Source: Paracoccus aminovorans (GTDB taxonomy: Bacteria > Pseudomonadota > Alphaproteobacteria > Rhodobacterales > Rhodobacteraceae). From it: DNA of 64,000 nucleotides. The notes beneath the pieces were generated by a model that saw only the letters and a program-made list of their open reading frames with translations, was not told the origin of the DNA and searched no databases. The position numbers and the translations under genes are program-made. The stretch lies in assembly GCF_900005615.1 (NCBI RefSeq), contig NZ_LN832559.1, positions 2,200,837 through 2,264,836 on the forward strand, written 5' to 3'. Positions 53,323-62,138 of this stretch are shown piece after piece. Position 1 is the stretch's first letter. Each line of letters begins with the position of its first letter.

Positions 53323-53347
53323 AAAAGGGCGCCCGCAAGGGACGCCC
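53323..53347 (-). terminator. Rho-independent terminator downstream of cycM
   Basis: On the minus strand GGGCGTCC, loop CTTGC, GGGCGCCC and then TTTT form an 8-bp stem with one G-U pair. It begins 26 bp after the cycM stop and resembles the terminator after ompW in stem sequence. Confidence 0.82.
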
Positions 53348-53373
53348 CGTCACCATCCGCTGCCGCGGGTGCC

Positions 53374-53913
53374 TTACTTCTGGGTTTCCAGATAGGCGAT
53401 CAGATTGGCGCGGTCCTCGACCTTGGGCAGGCCGGCGAAGGCCATCTTGGTGCCCTTCACGACGGTCTTGGGGCTGGTCAGGAACTCTTGCAGCGCTTCG
53501 GGCGTCCAGTCCGGCGCGTCGGCGACATGGCCCTTCATGCCGTCGGAATAGTTGAAGCCCGCCGCGCTGGCGACCGGGCGGCCGACAACGCCGTTCAGGT
53601 GCGGGCCGGTGCTGTCGCTGCCGTCGAGCTTGTGGCAGGCCTTGCATTTGCCGAAGACCTTTTCGCCTGCGGCGGCATCGGCCGAAGCCAGGACCGTGGC
53701 GAAGTCCGGACCCGCATCCGCGGCTTCGCCGCCAGCGTCGCCGCCGGCATCCTCGACCGGGATGGTATAGGCCTGGGCGTGCTCCTCGCCCTCGCCATGG
53801 CCGGAAGGCCCGATGTGATAAATGCCCGAGGCCGCCCAGTCCATCAGCAGAAGGAACAGAAGCGAGCCGATCAAAGCCCCGGCTGCCTTGGTGACGGTCA
53901 TGGTATCGAACAT
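53374..53913 (-). CDS. cycM: Membrane-anchored cytochrome c552
   Basis: A 179-aa c-type cytochrome. Residues about 8-28 form an uncleaved anchor ([20 protein letters not shown]), then an acidic Ala/Gly linker, then a mitochondrial-type class I domain with haem motif CKACH (C90, C93, H94), [11 protein letters not shown] and the distal methionine in [14 protein letters not shown]. It closely resembles the Paracoccus denitrificans CycM protein as I remember it, which carries electrons from the bc1 complex to the aa3 oxidase. It is divergent from pheA. Confidence 0.95.
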   Translation of the reverse strand: MFDTMTVTKAAGALIGSLLFLLLMDWAASGIYHIGPSGHGEGEEHAQAYTIPVEDAGGDAGGEAADAGPDFATVLASADAAAGEKVFGKCKACHKLDGSDSTGPHLNGVVGRPVASAAGFNYSDGMKGHVADAPDWTPEALQEFLTSPKTVVKGTKMAFAGLPKVEDRANLIAYLETQK

Positions 53914-54081
53914 GTCTGCGGGTCCCTTGGGTCTATCCGTGGATTTGCCGGTATCTATGCGCTTTTGTTCCGACGGATCAAGGTATAGTTGTCGCTCCGG
54001 CAAGACAAAAGGGGCGGCGTCACCGCCCCGACACGGGGGCCGTCCGGGCAGGACGTCCCGCGCAAGACGAAGGTGCGACAG

Positions 54082-54966
54082 ATGAGCCAGACCCCCAGCC
54101 AGAACGTGATCGCCTTCCAGGGCGAGCCCGGCGCCTACAGCCATCAGGCCTGCCGCCTCTACCGGCCGCAGATGGAGGCCCTGCCCTGCCGCACCTTCGA
54201 GGACACCATCGAGGCGGTGCGCGGCGGCCGCGCCGAACTGGCCATGCTGCCGGTCGAGAACTCCACCTATGGCCGGGTCGCCGACATCCACCACCTGCTG
54301 CCCGAAAGCGGGCTGCACATCGTCGACGAGGGCTTCGTGCGCGTCCGCATCAGCCTGCTTGCGGTGCCCGGCACGACGCTTTCCGAGGTCGCCGAGGCGA
54401 TGAGCCACCCGGTGCTGCTGGGCCAGTGCCGCGGCTTCCTGCGCCGGCACGGCATCCGCAGCCTGGTCGGCGCCGATACCGCCGGCTCGGCGCTGGAGGT
54501 GGCGCGGCGCGGGGAAAAGGCGCTGGCAGCGCTGGCCGCGCCGCTGGCCGGGGAAATCTATGGCCTGGACGAGCTGGCCGCCGGGATCGAGGACCGCCAG
54601 AACAACACCACCCGCTTCCTGGTCATGGCGCCGCAGCCGGACTTCAGCCGCCGCAACAATGCCGACGGCGAGTCCGCGATGATCACCAGCTTCGTCTTTC
54701 GGGTGCGCAACATCCCGGCCGCGCTCTATAAGGCGCTCGGCGGCTTCGCCACCAACGGCGTCAACATGACCAAGCTGGAAAGCTACATGGTGGACGGGGT
54801 GTTCACCGCGACGCAGTTCTATGCCGACATCGAGGGCCACCCCGAGGACCCGCATGTCGCCCGCGCGCTGGAAGAGCTGGATTACTACACCTCCAGCCTG
54901 AACATCCTGGGCGTCTATCCGGCCGATCCGCTGCGCGCCGCGCAATTGCGCGAACAGGGCGCCTAG
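54082..54966 (+). CDS. pheA: Prephenate dehydratase
   Basis: A 294-aa monofunctional enzyme forming phenylpyruvate in phenylalanine synthesis. The catalytic part has [40 protein letters not shown] and the key [11 protein letters not shown], and a C-terminal ACT domain ([32 protein letters not shown]) gives feedback control by phenylalanine. An AAGGTG ribosome site precedes the ATG. No chorismate mutase domain is fused. Confidence 0.95.
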   Translation: MSQTPSQNVIAFQGEPGAYSHQACRLYRPQMEALPCRTFEDTIEAVRGGRAELAMLPVENSTYGRVADIHHLLPESGLHIVDEGFVRVRISLLAVPGTTLSEVAEAMSHPVLLGQCRGFLRRHGIRSLVGADTAGSALEVARRGEKALAALAAPLAGEIYGLDELAAGIEDRQNNTTRFLVMAPQPDFSRRNNADGESAMITSFVFRVRNIPAALYKALGGFATNGVNMTKLESYMVDGVFTATQFYADIEGHPEDPHVARALEELDYYTSSLNILGVYPADPLRAAQLREQGA

Positions 54967-54982
54967 GCGGCCGCCGCGTGGG

Positions 54983-55444
54983 TCAGGCCGGCACCTCGGC
55001 CGACATCCGGGTGACGAAATCGGCGATTCGCTCGGCGAACTTGCGGTCGAGCTGGGATTTGCCCAGCTTGGCCGTCTGCAGCAGCAGCCGCGCCTTCATG
55101 CCGCGCGGCTGTACGTCGGTCTCGAAGATCAGCCGCGACTTGCTGCGGGTCAGCGCCACCACGGTCATGCGGATCGACAGGTTGAACTGGTCCGAGACGC
55201 CTTCCAGCGCGATGACCTCGGGGGGCGCATAGCCGGTCACCGCCAGATCGAATTCGCGCCGGCGGCCGCGCCAGTCGAAGCCGATCTGCCAGCCCATGCC
55301 GACGCCCGGCTCGGCCATCGCGTCCTGACGCCGCACCGTGGCACCACGGCGCACCAGCATCCGCTCGATGCAGGGAAAATTGCCGACCGCACGAAAGAGG
55401 GCATCGGCGGGAAGGTCGGTGTCCTGTCGCGTCGAAAACTTCAT
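54983..55444 (-). CDS. SRPBCC/START-fold protein of unknown ligand
   Basis: A 153-aa protein with the START/SRPBCC pattern: [54 protein letters not shown] and a long C-terminal helix ([20 protein letters not shown]). Such domains bind hydrophobic ligands. The start MKFSTRQ is used, because upstream residues are not protein-like. It converges with pheA across a 16-bp gap. Confidence 0.8.
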   Translation of the reverse strand: MKFSTRQDTDLPADALFRAVGNFPCIERMLVRRGATVRRQDAMAEPGVGMGWQIGFDWRGRRREFDLAVTGYAPPEVIALEGVSDQFNLSIRMTVVALTRSKSRLIFETDVQPRGMKARLLLQTAKLGKSQLDRKFAERIADFVTRMSAEVPA

Positions 55445-55599
55445 CGCTGTTCCGCTGTTGAAAAGGCCTGCTTTCGCATTACGCGCGGTTCTTCCCATGT
55501 TGCACCGCAGCATGCAAGCACGCCACATCCCATGCGCGATCCATGGCCGAAATGCAATCTAAAGTTGCATTATGTCTTTATTCGCAGCATGCAGCGGCT

Positions 55600-57459
55600 A
55601 TGAGCCAGACCAGCGCCCCGCCCGTTGCGGCCGATGCCCCCGCCTGCATGGATCTTCGCATCATGGCGACGACGGACCTGCACATGCATGTGCTGGGTTA
55701 TGACTATTTCGCCGACCGCGCTTCGGATCGGCTGGGGCTGTCGCGGGCGGCGGCGCTGATCGCAAAAGCGCGAGCGCAGGCGGCGAACTGCCTGCTCTTC
55801 GACAACGGCGACGCCCTGCAGGGCAGTCCGATGGGCGATTACCTGGCCGAATCGGGCGGGATCGGTCCGCGCCGGCCCCATCCCGCCATCGCCGCGATGA
55901 ACGCGCTGCGCTATGATGCCGCGACCATCGGCAACCACGATTTCAGCTTCGGCCTGGGCTTCCTGCGCGCCAGCCTCGAGGGCGCGAATTTCCCGGTCGT
56001 GTCCACCAACCTGCACCCGCGCCGGCCGCTGCCGGTCTGTCCGCATCTGCTGCTGGAACGCCGCTTCCTCGACCGGCAGAACCAGGTGCGGCGGCTGCGC
56101 ATCGGCGTTCTGGGCTTCCTGCCGCCGCAAACCGTCGACTGGGAGCCGGCCCTGCGCCCCGAGATCGCCGTGTCGGACATCCTGGACGCCGCGCGCGACG
56201 GCATCGCCGCCCTGCGCCAGCGCGGCGCCGACCTGGTGATCGCGCTCTCGCACAGCGGTATCGGCGCGCTGGAGCCCGCGCCGATGATGGAGAACGCGGC
56301 CACCGCGCTGGCGGCCCTGCCGGGTATCGACCTGGTCGTCGCCGGCCATACGCACCGGGTGTTCCCCTCGGCCGGCCATCCGGGCGGGCCGGGCATCGAC
56401 GCCGCACGAGGCACCCTTGCCGGCAAGCCCGCGGTGATGCCCGGCTTCTGGGGCTCGCATCTGGGGCTGATCGACCTGCGGCTGGAACGCGAGGGCGCGA
56501 CCTGGCGCATCGCCGGCTTCGCCTGCTGGGCCGAGCCGGTCGGTCCCGGCAGCGACCATCCTGCCGTCGTGGCCCCGGCGCTCTCTGCCCATCGCCAGAC
56601 CCTGCGGCATTTCCGCCGCCGCATCGGCAAGACCGACTGCCCGCTCAGCAGCTATTTCGCCCTGATCGGCCAGGATCCGGGCCTGCGGCTGGTGGCCATG
56701 GCGCAGCGCTGGCACGTGCGGCGCGCGCTGCGCGGCACACGCTGGCAGGACCTGCCGATCCTGTCGGCGGCGGCCCCCTTTCGCGCCGGCGGCCGCGGCG
56801 GGCCGCAGCATTACACCGACGTGCCCGCGGGCCGGCTGACGCTGCGCAACATCGCCGACCTCTACCTGTTCCCGAACCGGCTCTGCGCCATCCGCCTGAC
56901 CGGGGCCGAGGCCCGTGAATGGCTGGAACGCTCGGCCAGCCTGTTCCTGCGGGTCCGGCCGGGCATGCCCGATCAGCCGCTGATCGACCCCGAGTTCCCC
57001 AGCTACAATTTCGACGTCATCGACGGGCTGGACTGGCAGATCGACCTCAGCCGCCCGCCGCGCTACGCCCCGGACGGGCGGCTGGCCCATGCCGACTCGC
57101 ACCGCATCGCGGCCATGACCCATCGCGGCCGGCCGGTGACGGCGGATCAGCCGTTCATCCTGGTGACGAACAGCTACCGGCTGTCGGATTGCGGGCTGTT
57201 CGCCGGCGTCGCCTGCGGCCGGCCGGTGCTGCTGGACAGCACCGCCCGCACCCGCGAGGTCCTGCGCCGCTATGTGGCGCAACGCCGGGTGCTCGCCCCC
57301 GATTCCCGCATCGGCTGGAGCTTCTCGCCCCTGCCCGGCACCTCGGTCCTGTTCGAGACCTCGCCCGCCGCGGCCGACCATCTCGACCGTCTCGACGCCC
57401 AGGTCGAGCCGGCAGGACTGGGTCCGGACGGCTTCCTGCGGCTGCGGCTGCATCTGTGA
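55600..57459 (+). CDS. 5'-nucleotidase/2',3'-cyclic phosphodiesterase family metallophosphatase
   Basis: A 619-aa two-domain enzyme. The N-terminal metallophosphoesterase domain carries RIMATTDLHMHVLGYDYFAD, FDNGDALQGSPMGDYLAE, TIGNHDFSFGLGFL, LSHSGIG and GHTHRVFPS, all metal ligands of the CpdB/UshA class. The C-terminal domain has DLYLFPNRLCAIRLTGAEAR, YNFDVIDGLDWQIDLS and SYRLSDCG, as in CpdB. CpdB-type proteins are normally exported, yet I see no signal peptide at this start or at the upstream ATG (55543). The SRP RNA follows closely. Confidence 0.87.
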   Translation: MSQTSAPPVAADAPACMDLRIMATTDLHMHVLGYDYFADRASDRLGLSRAAALIAKARAQAANCLLFDNGDALQGSPMGDYLAESGGIGPRRPHPAIAAMNALRYDAATIGNHDFSFGLGFLRASLEGANFPVVSTNLHPRRPLPVCPHLLLERRFLDRQNQVRRLRIGVLGFLPPQTVDWEPALRPEIAVSDILDAARDGIAALRQRGADLVIALSHSGIGALEPAPMMENAATALAALPGIDLVVAGHTHRVFPSAGHPGGPGIDAARGTLAGKPAVMPGFWGSHLGLIDLRLEREGATWRIAGFACWAEPVGPGSDHPAVVAPALSAHRQTLRHFRRRIGKTDCPLSSYFALIGQDPGLRLVAMAQRWHVRRALRGTRWQDLPILSAAAPFRAGGRGGPQHYTDVPAGRLTLRNIADLYLFPNRLCAIRLTGAEAREWLERSASLFLRVRPGMPDQPLIDPEFPSYNFDVIDGLDWQIDLSRPPRYAPDGRLAHADSHRIAAMTHRGRPVTADQPFILVTNSYRLSDCGLFAGVACGRPVLLDSTARTREVLRRYVAQRRVLAPDSRIGWSFSPLPGTSVLFETSPAAADHLDRLDAQVEPAGLGPDGFLRLRLHL

Positions 57460-57502
57460 AAGCAAGGCGCTTGCATCCGCCGGCGACCACGCCTATCTAG
57501 GC

Positions 57503-57601
57503 GCCGAGAGGTTGGCGCGGGCGAGCGCCTCGCCAACCCGGTCAGGTCCGGAAGGAAGCAGCCGTAACGAGTCCCGCTTGGGTCGTTGTCCAGCCTCTCA
57601 C
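57503..57601 (+). ncRNA. ffs: Signal recognition particle RNA (4.5S, ffs)
   Basis: The universally conserved SRP hairpin tip AGGTCCGGAAGGAAGCAGCC is present, and the ends GAGAGG (57506-57511) and CCTCTC (57594-57599) pair to close the about 98-nt hairpin. It binds Ffh for cotranslational targeting. In related bacteria it often lies upstream of dnaX; here a mobile remnant follows instead. Exact ends are estimated from pairing. Confidence 0.95.
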
Positions 57602-57667
57602 AAATTTTCCCCTCAACATTTTGAAATCTAAGAAAGCCATTTCTTTGGTGGGCTTAGTTCCGTTTTT

Positions 57668-57690
57668 GGTGCCAGAATCGGTGCCAGAAT
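57668..57690 (+). repeat. Tandem direct repeat GGTGCCAGAAT upstream of integrase remnant
   Basis: GGTGCCAGAAT occurs at 57668-57678 and 57680-57690, 12 bp apart, about 12 bp before the integrase start. Such arm-type or core repeats are expected beside tyrosine integrase genes. They mark the left edge of the foreign segment next to the SRP RNA. Confidence 0.6.
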
Positions 57691-57701
57691 GAGGGTTGCA
57701 G

Positions 57702-58161
57702 ATGGCTGGTCAGGTCCGACATTTGAAGGTCAAGGGAGGGCGATTCTATGCCCGCGTGGCGGTATCTCTGGCGCTGCCCATCCTCGGCAAGAAGGAACTA
57801 ACAACCCCGCTCGGTCCGGACCGGCGCGAGGCGACAAGGGCACTGCCATTGGCTGTCGCGGCGCTACAAGCGCAGATCGGCCACGCCAAGGGGGATCGCC
57901 AAGCTACGCGAACCCCTGCCCCATCGCGCCCCGATCACGACGCAGGATTACGACCTTGCGGTCTGGCAACGCTACATGGCGATGCTGGCCGAGGATGAAG
58001 CGAAACGTGATCGCCTGCCGACCCCTGCCGCTATCGAGGCAGAACAGGCCAAGGTGATGCAGCGATTCCAGCGTGACGGCATCCCCGACGACCCTTGGCC
58101 GTGGTGGAGCAATCGCTTGACCTGCTGGTGATGCACAACGCGCAGTCATTCGACAAGAATG
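57702..58161 (+). pseudogene. Tyrosine-type integrase, N-terminal remnant with two frameshifts
   Basis: The frame opens MAGQVRHLKVKGGRFYARVA with DRREATRALPLAVAALQAQI, the start of integrases with a DUF6538-like N-terminal domain. Around 57885 the homology moves to another frame (GIAKLREPLPHRAPITTQDY, QRYMAMLAEDEAKRD), and near 58092 it shifts again (LAVVEQSLDLLVMHNAQSFD). It then ends abruptly at an IS3 end (58162). The catalytic core with the tyrosine is absent, so it cannot be functional. Confidence 0.8.
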
Positions 58162-58312
58162 TGAACCGCGCCGGGTTTGCCGGAGGCTCCAACTCCTGAG
58201 TAGGAGGAGCATCATGAGCAAGACGACGAACAAGTTTTCCCCTGAAGTGCGCGAGCGTGCGGTGCGGCTGGTTCTCGACAATGAGGGGCAGCACGGATCG
58301 CGGTGGCAGGCC
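58162..58312 (+). mobile_element. IS3-family left-end fragment with truncated orfA
   Basis: The fragment begins TGAACCGCGCCGGGTTTGCC, resembling the end of IS3-type elements, and includes a GGAGGA ribosome site before an ATG at 58214. That ATG opens MSKTTNKFSPEVRERAVRLV, then LDNEGQHGSRWQA, the start of an IS3 OrfA helix-turn-helix protein. Homology stops at about 58312 and unrelated sequence follows, so orfA is cut after about 33 codons. Confidence 0.78.
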
Positions 58313-58521
58313 GCCCGCCCGAAAGCATCTTCGATTTCGTCGCTGGCATTACGGCCCATGCCCGGAACAAGCCGCATCAGGAAGGCACCTTTCCACCCCA
58401 GATTAAAATCAGCACTAACGGCGCGGGATGGAAAGAATCCGACATCAATCGCTGGGTCGCTGACCCTACCGGATGGCGGCAGCGTTCGTTTAAAGAATTT
58501 GACTTCCTTGATGACTTCTGA
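58313..58521 (+). pseudogene. C-terminal fragment of a small AlpA-like or excisionase-like protein
   Basis: After the IS3 fragment a frame reads PPESIFDFVAGITAHARNKP, then ISTNGAGWKESDINRWVADP and TGWRQRSFKEFDFLDDF before TGA at 58519-58521. The GWKESDINRWVADPTGWR portion resembles the recognition-helix end of AlpA or excisionase-type winged helices, but this is a weak resemblance. No own start codon is apparent. It appears to be the tail of a gene cut by the IS3 insertion. Confidence 0.45.
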
Positions 58522-58828
58522 CCGCAGCGGCGACCACAAGCCGGTGACGGCATCCCGCTCCCGGCGCACCAAGCGACCGCCTACGGCGTCGGAGCAGCTT
58601 GAGGAGTTGCTGGGCTATCCGTAGCCGTTCCCCGGCAGGCCGCCCAAGCACGACCTCAGCACATGGACCGTGACCGACGATTGGCCAGCCCCCGTTCCGG
58701 TCACGGAAGCCGAGATCGAGGTGTTCGAGCGATGGTTCGGCGACCTCTTCGATGAATTGTTCGGCCCCGACACCGGATCGCCCGACACAGGGGTTGAGAT
58801 TGATCTTGAAAGCGGTACTAAAAAATGA
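58511..58828 (+). pseudogene. Small mobile-element gene interrupted by in-frame TAG
   Basis: An ATG at 58511 overlaps the previous stop and opens MTSDRSGDHKPVTASRSRRT, ending TASEQLEELLGYP at TAG (58622-58624). The same frame continues uninterrupted with GRPPKHDLSTWTVTDDWPAP and EAEIEVFERWFGDLFDELFG to TGA at 58826-58828. The two halves look like one protein of about 105 aa with an RRTKRPP basic region and an acidic tail. Family not recognised. It directly precedes hicA. Confidence 0.5.
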
Positions 58829-58841
58829 TACTGAATACTCC

Positions 58842-59096
58842 ATGAAAAAGCGTCACAGAGCCACGCTGGAACTGATCTTCGCCCGCCCGGTCAATGGTTC
58901 GATCCGCTGGACCGACATAGAGGCGCTGTTTGTGAGCCTCGGGGCGGAAGTCAGTGAGCGGGAAGGTTCGCGCGTCGGCGTGTTCCTGTTCGGCGAAGTG
59001 CGCGTCTTTCATCGCCCGCATCCCTCACCGGATACGGACAAAGGTGCGGTTGCCAGCATCCGTAAATGGCTGGACGAACACGGAGTAAAGCCATGA
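58842..59096 (+). CDS. hicA: HicA-family toxin
   Basis: An 84-aa protein with the HicA double-stranded-RNA-binding-like fold: MKKRHRATLELIFARPVNGS, then IRWTDIEALFVSLGAEVSER and GVFLFGEVRVFHRPHPSPDT with histidines at the usual catalytic position. HicA toxins cleave mRNA and are held by HicB. The gene precedes hicB with an ATGA overlap, the standard toxin-first order. Start at 58842 fits family length; the ribosome site is weak. Confidence 0.88.
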   Translation: MKKRHRATLELIFARPVNGSIRWTDIEALFVSLGAEVSEREGSRVGVFLFGEVRVFHRPHPSPDTDKGAVASIRKWLDEHGVKP

Positions 59097-59425
59097 ACAA
59101 TGTCGTTGAAATCAATGGCGAGAAGGCGGTTATCGCTTTCGATCCCGAGATTCAGATGCTGCGCGGTGAGTTTGTCGGCCTCAATGGCGGGGCCGACTTC
59201 TATGCCGAAAGCGTCCACGATCTGATCGAGGAAGGCCGTAAGTCGCTGGCCGTCTATCTCGAAATGTGCCGGGAAAAGGGCATCGAGCCTCGTCGGAAGT
59301 TCTCTGGCAAGTTCAATGTCCGCCTCACGCCTGACGATCATGCCGCAGCAGTCATTGCCGCCGCAGCATCGGGCAAGAGCCTGAATGAATGGATCGTCGG
59401 GACCATCAGGGAGGCCGCTGAGTAG
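59093..59425 (+). CDS. hicB: HicB-family antitoxin
   Basis: A 110-aa antitoxin. The N-terminal part (AVIAFDPEIQMLRGEFVGLN, FYAESVHDLIEEGRKSLAVY) is the degraded-RNase-H-like HicB fold that blocks HicA. The C-terminal KFNVRLTPDDHAAAVIAAAA and SGKSLNEWIVGTI form a ribbon-helix-helix DNA-binding domain for autoregulation. It sits 40 bp upstream of the serine recombinase gene. Confidence 0.92.
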   Translation: MNNVVEINGEKAVIAFDPEIQMLRGEFVGLNGGADFYAESVHDLIEEGRKSLAVYLEMCREKGIEPRRKFSGKFNVRLTPDDHAAAVIAAAASGKSLNEWIVGTIREAAE

Positions 59426-59465
59426 CGGCCCCGTTCAGTTCGACCGGATTCAAAGGAGACAGAAC

Positions 59466-61037
59466 ATGACCGCTTCCACCGTGCCGCTACGCGCCGCCCT
59501 TTACCTGCGCGTCTCGACGGCGCGGCAGGCTGAGCATGACGTTTCCATTCCCGATCAGAAGCGGCAGGGCGAAGCCTATTGCGCGTCACGCGGGCTGCAA
59601 CTGGTCGAAGCCTTCGTCGAACCCGGCGCATCGGCGACCAATGACCGCCGCCCCGAGTTCCAGCGCATGATCGAGGCGGGAACGTCCAGGCCCGCGCCAT
59701 TCGATGTTGTCGTGGTCCATTCTTTCAGCCGGTTCTTCCGCGACCACTTCGAGCTTGAGTTCTATGTCCGCAAGCTGGCGAAGAACGGCGTCAAGCTGGT
59801 TTCGATCACACAGGAAATGGGGGATGACCCCATCCACGTCATGATGCGGCAGATCATGGCGCTGTTCGATGAATACCAGTCCAAGGAAAACGCCAAGCAC
59901 GTCATGCGGGCCTTGAAGGAGAACGCGCGGCAAGGCTTCTGGAACGGCTCGCTTCCCCCTATCGGCTATCGCACCGTCGCCGCCGAGCAGCGCGGAGCCA
60001 AGACCAAGAAGAAGTTGGAAATCGACCCGCTGCACGCCGACACGGTGCGGCTGATCTATCGCCTAGCCTTGGAGGGCGATGGCACGACAGGCCAGATGGG
60101 CGTCAAGAATATCGTCTCCTATCTCAACAGCCGTCGCATCTTCACCCGCGACGGCGGGCGCTGGGGCATCGGTCAGGTTCACCGCATCCTGACCCGCCGC
60201 ACCTACATGGGCGAGCATGAGTTCAACAAGCGATCCAAGACCAAGGAATTGAAGCCGGTCAGTGAGATCGTCACCGTTCCCGTTCCGCCGATCATCGACA
60301 AGGAGACCTTTGACGCAGTTCAGAAGCTGCTCAAGGCGCGCAATCCGAAGGTCATGCCCGCCCGCGTCATCAGCGGCCCGACCATGCTCACCGGCCTGAT
60401 CCATTGCGCCAAGTGCGGTGGAGCCATGACCATCCGCACCGGCAAGGGCGGGCGCTACCGCTACTATTCCTGTTCGATGAAAGCGCGGCAGGGGCCGACC
60501 GCCTGCGAGGGCATGGCGGTGCCGATGGAAAAGCTAGACGATCTGGTCGCCAACCACCTTGAAAAGCAGCTTCTACAGCCCGAGCGGCTGGAAACCGTTC
60601 TTGCCGCCGCGCTTGACCGCAGGGAAGAACACGCCGAGCGCCGTCGCGAGCATATCGCCGAGTTGAACAAGCGAGCCGCCGAATCGGAATTGCGCCTTAA
60701 GCGGCTCTATGACGCCATCGAGGGAGGCGTTACCGATCTGGACGATCCGGCGCTGAAAGACCGCATCGACGGCCTCAAGGCCATCCACGATCAGGCCAAG
60801 GCCGACGCCGACCGAGCGCAGGCGATGCTCCAGAACACAGGACAGAAGGCCGTGACGCCGGAAATGCTGCGTAAGTTCGCCGCAACAGCCCGCGACCGTA
60901 TCCGGCTGGATGGCGGCGGCTATCGCCGCGACCACCTGCGCGCGCTTGCACAGCGTGTCGAGGTCGCCGAGGGCGAGTTCGCATCATGGGATCGAAGTCC
61001 CGGCTGCTACAGACGCTTGTGGCGGGAAGTGGCGTAA
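59466..61037 (+). CDS. Large serine recombinase with frameshifted C-terminal end
   Basis: A 523-aa site-specific recombinase. The resolvase domain starts RAALYLRVSTARQAEHDVSI with catalytic S17, then VVVHSFSRFFRD. The recombinase domain has NGSLPPIGYRTV and GIGQVHRILTRRTYMGEH, followed by a zinc ribbon (LIHCAKCGGAMTI, YYSCSMKARQGPTACEG) and a coiled-coil tail. A strong AAGGAG site precedes the ATG. Near 60975-60978 one base appears to be missing: the +1 frame continues RIMGSKSRLLQTLVAGSGV, the usual end of this family. The lost tail is short, so activity may remain. Confidence 0.9.
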   Translation: MTASTVPLRAALYLRVSTARQAEHDVSIPDQKRQGEAYCASRGLQLVEAFVEPGASATNDRRPEFQRMIEAGTSRPAPFDVVVVHSFSRFFRDHFELEFYVRKLAKNGVKLVSITQEMGDDPIHVMMRQIMALFDEYQSKENAKHVMRALKENARQGFWNGSLPPIGYRTVAAEQRGAKTKKKLEIDPLHADTVRLIYRLALEGDGTTGQMGVKNIVSYLNSRRIFTRDGGRWGIGQVHRILTRRTYMGEHEFNKRSKTKELKPVSEIVTVPVPPIIDKETFDAVQKLLKARNPKVMPARVISGPTMLTGLIHCAKCGGAMTIRTGKGGRYRYYSCSMKARQGPTACEGMAVPMEKLDDLVANHLEKQLLQPERLETVLAAALDRREEHAERRREHIAELNKRAAESELRLKRLYDAIEGGVTDLDDPALKDRIDGLKAIHDQAKADADRAQAMLQNTGQKAVTPEMLRKFAATARDRIRLDGGGYRRDHLRALAQRVEVAEGEFASWDRSPGCYRRLWREVA

Positions 61038-61063
61038 ACTCAGTGCCCACTCAGGGACTGAAG

Positions 61064-61079
61064 TGGCGGAGGGGATGGG
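61064..61079. other. tRNA-Ser-like 3' end, candidate attachment site
   Basis: TGGCGGAGGGGATGGG is what the complement of a tRNA-Ser acceptor/T-arm end with CCA looks like, but the match ends after 16 bp and no tRNA is present. It follows the serine recombinase gene directly, in the restored reading frame coding LKWRRGW. This is where an attL or attR core would be expected. Confidence 0.45.
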
Positions 61080-61166
61080 CCTGACGTCCAACCTTCTCCG
61101 GTCATTAAGATATTGTTATTGATAGTTTTAGATCAGCAGGCGCAAGCCAGTCCCACCGAAACGCCA

Positions 61167-62090
61167 TCAGACAAGCGCGATGTCCGCCTCACCTCCTTGG
61201 ACCAGGAGCGAGTTGTCTTGTGCCGAAGCACTCTCCACTCTTACGAGCACCTCCATCGAGAGCAAATCGACGTTCGTTCCGACAAAGTTGCCTGCCACCG
61301 GGGTCACCTGTGCGATGTTTCGGGCCACGGCGAGTGGTATCAGGTTCCGGGACCCGAAGCTTCGGTTCGTGGGATCGAAGGCAATCCATCCGGCACCGGG
61401 GACAAATATCTCGACCCAGGCGTGGGTGGACCCGGAACCCGCAAAACCCAAAAGGCATTCTTCCGCATCTGACAGATAGCCGGATACGATGCGGGAACCG
61501 AGTCCAAGCGTGCGCGCGGCTTCGGCGAGCAGGACCGCAAGATCACGGCACGAGCCCCATCGCCGGTCGAGCGTCTCGATCGGTGACTGGGTGCCTTCAG
61601 TATCGCGGCTCTGGTAGGAAATCTGGGTGAACACACCATTGCTGATGTCCTTCAGCAAGGACAGCGTGTCTGTCGGGCGCGCCATGACAAAGCCCTCGAC
61701 CCATAGGGAAAGCCGACCGTCCGGGTCGGGATATTGCGGAACCGTCAACGCGCCCAGATCCGTCCATTCGTCGGCGGTGTAGACAAAGGGGTACTGGGCC
61801 GCCGAGGCGGCGATGGTAAAGACCGGCCAGGCCGGCGAGGTGAGTTCCACGGAAGCGCGGCTCTCGATCACCAGATGATCCGTCACGCCGTCAAAGACCG
61901 CGGTGGCGACAGCGTTGCCGGCCACGTCATGCGCCCAGGTCACCGTCGCCGTTGGAGAAATGGAGAGTGCATGCGCAAGTAGTCGCAGTTCCCTTGTTTC
62001 TCGGGGACGTAGCATCAACCGATGGGGCCCGAGAGGGACCTTTTGACGGTATCTGTAGGTCGTGGTGTGAACGATCTCGAGGCAGGCCAA
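61167..62090 (-). CDS. Transglutaminase-like protein with bacterial N-terminal domain
   Basis: A 307-aa protein. Residues 1-90 form the bacterial transglutaminase N-terminal beta domain ([29 protein letters not shown]). Residues 150-250 form the papain-like catalytic core with C181 ([13 protein letters not shown]), H223 ([12 protein letters not shown]) and D239 ([15 protein letters not shown]), so the triad is complete. These cytosolic bacterial proteins are thought to be proteases or peptide-bond/isopeptide enzymes; none of that is shown here. It is the last gene of a minus-strand cluster, 48 bp after the small double-CxxC protein gene. Confidence 0.92.
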   Translation of the reverse strand: MACLEIVHTTTYRYRQKVPLGPHRLMLRPRETRELRLLAHALSISPTATVTWAHDVAGNAVATAVFDGVTDHLVIESRASVELTSPAWPVFTIAASAAQYPFVYTADEWTDLGALTVPQYPDPDGRLSLWVEGFVMARPTDTLSLLKDISNGVFTQISYQSRDTEGTQSPIETLDRRWGSCRDLAVLLAEAARTLGLGSRIVSGYLSDAEECLLGFAGSGSTHAWVEIFVPGAGWIAFDPTNRSFGSRNLIPLAVARNIAQVTPVAGNFVGTNVDLLSMEVLVRVESASAQDNSLLVQGGEADIALV

Positions 62091-62138
62091 AATGATGTTC
62101 CAGTTAGGATTGAGGAAGACGGCGCGCGACTGCGGGGA

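Noticed and set aside
53914..54081. FNR box in the cycM-pheA divergent region (TTGTT...ATCAA near 53966)
   Set aside because: The half-sites are separated by seven bases instead of four and the first half-site is imperfect.
58092..58200. A continuous functional integrase if sequencing errors are assumed
   Set aside because: Even with both frameshifts repaired, the gene ends at the IS3 fragment before the catalytic domain, so it would still be non-functional.
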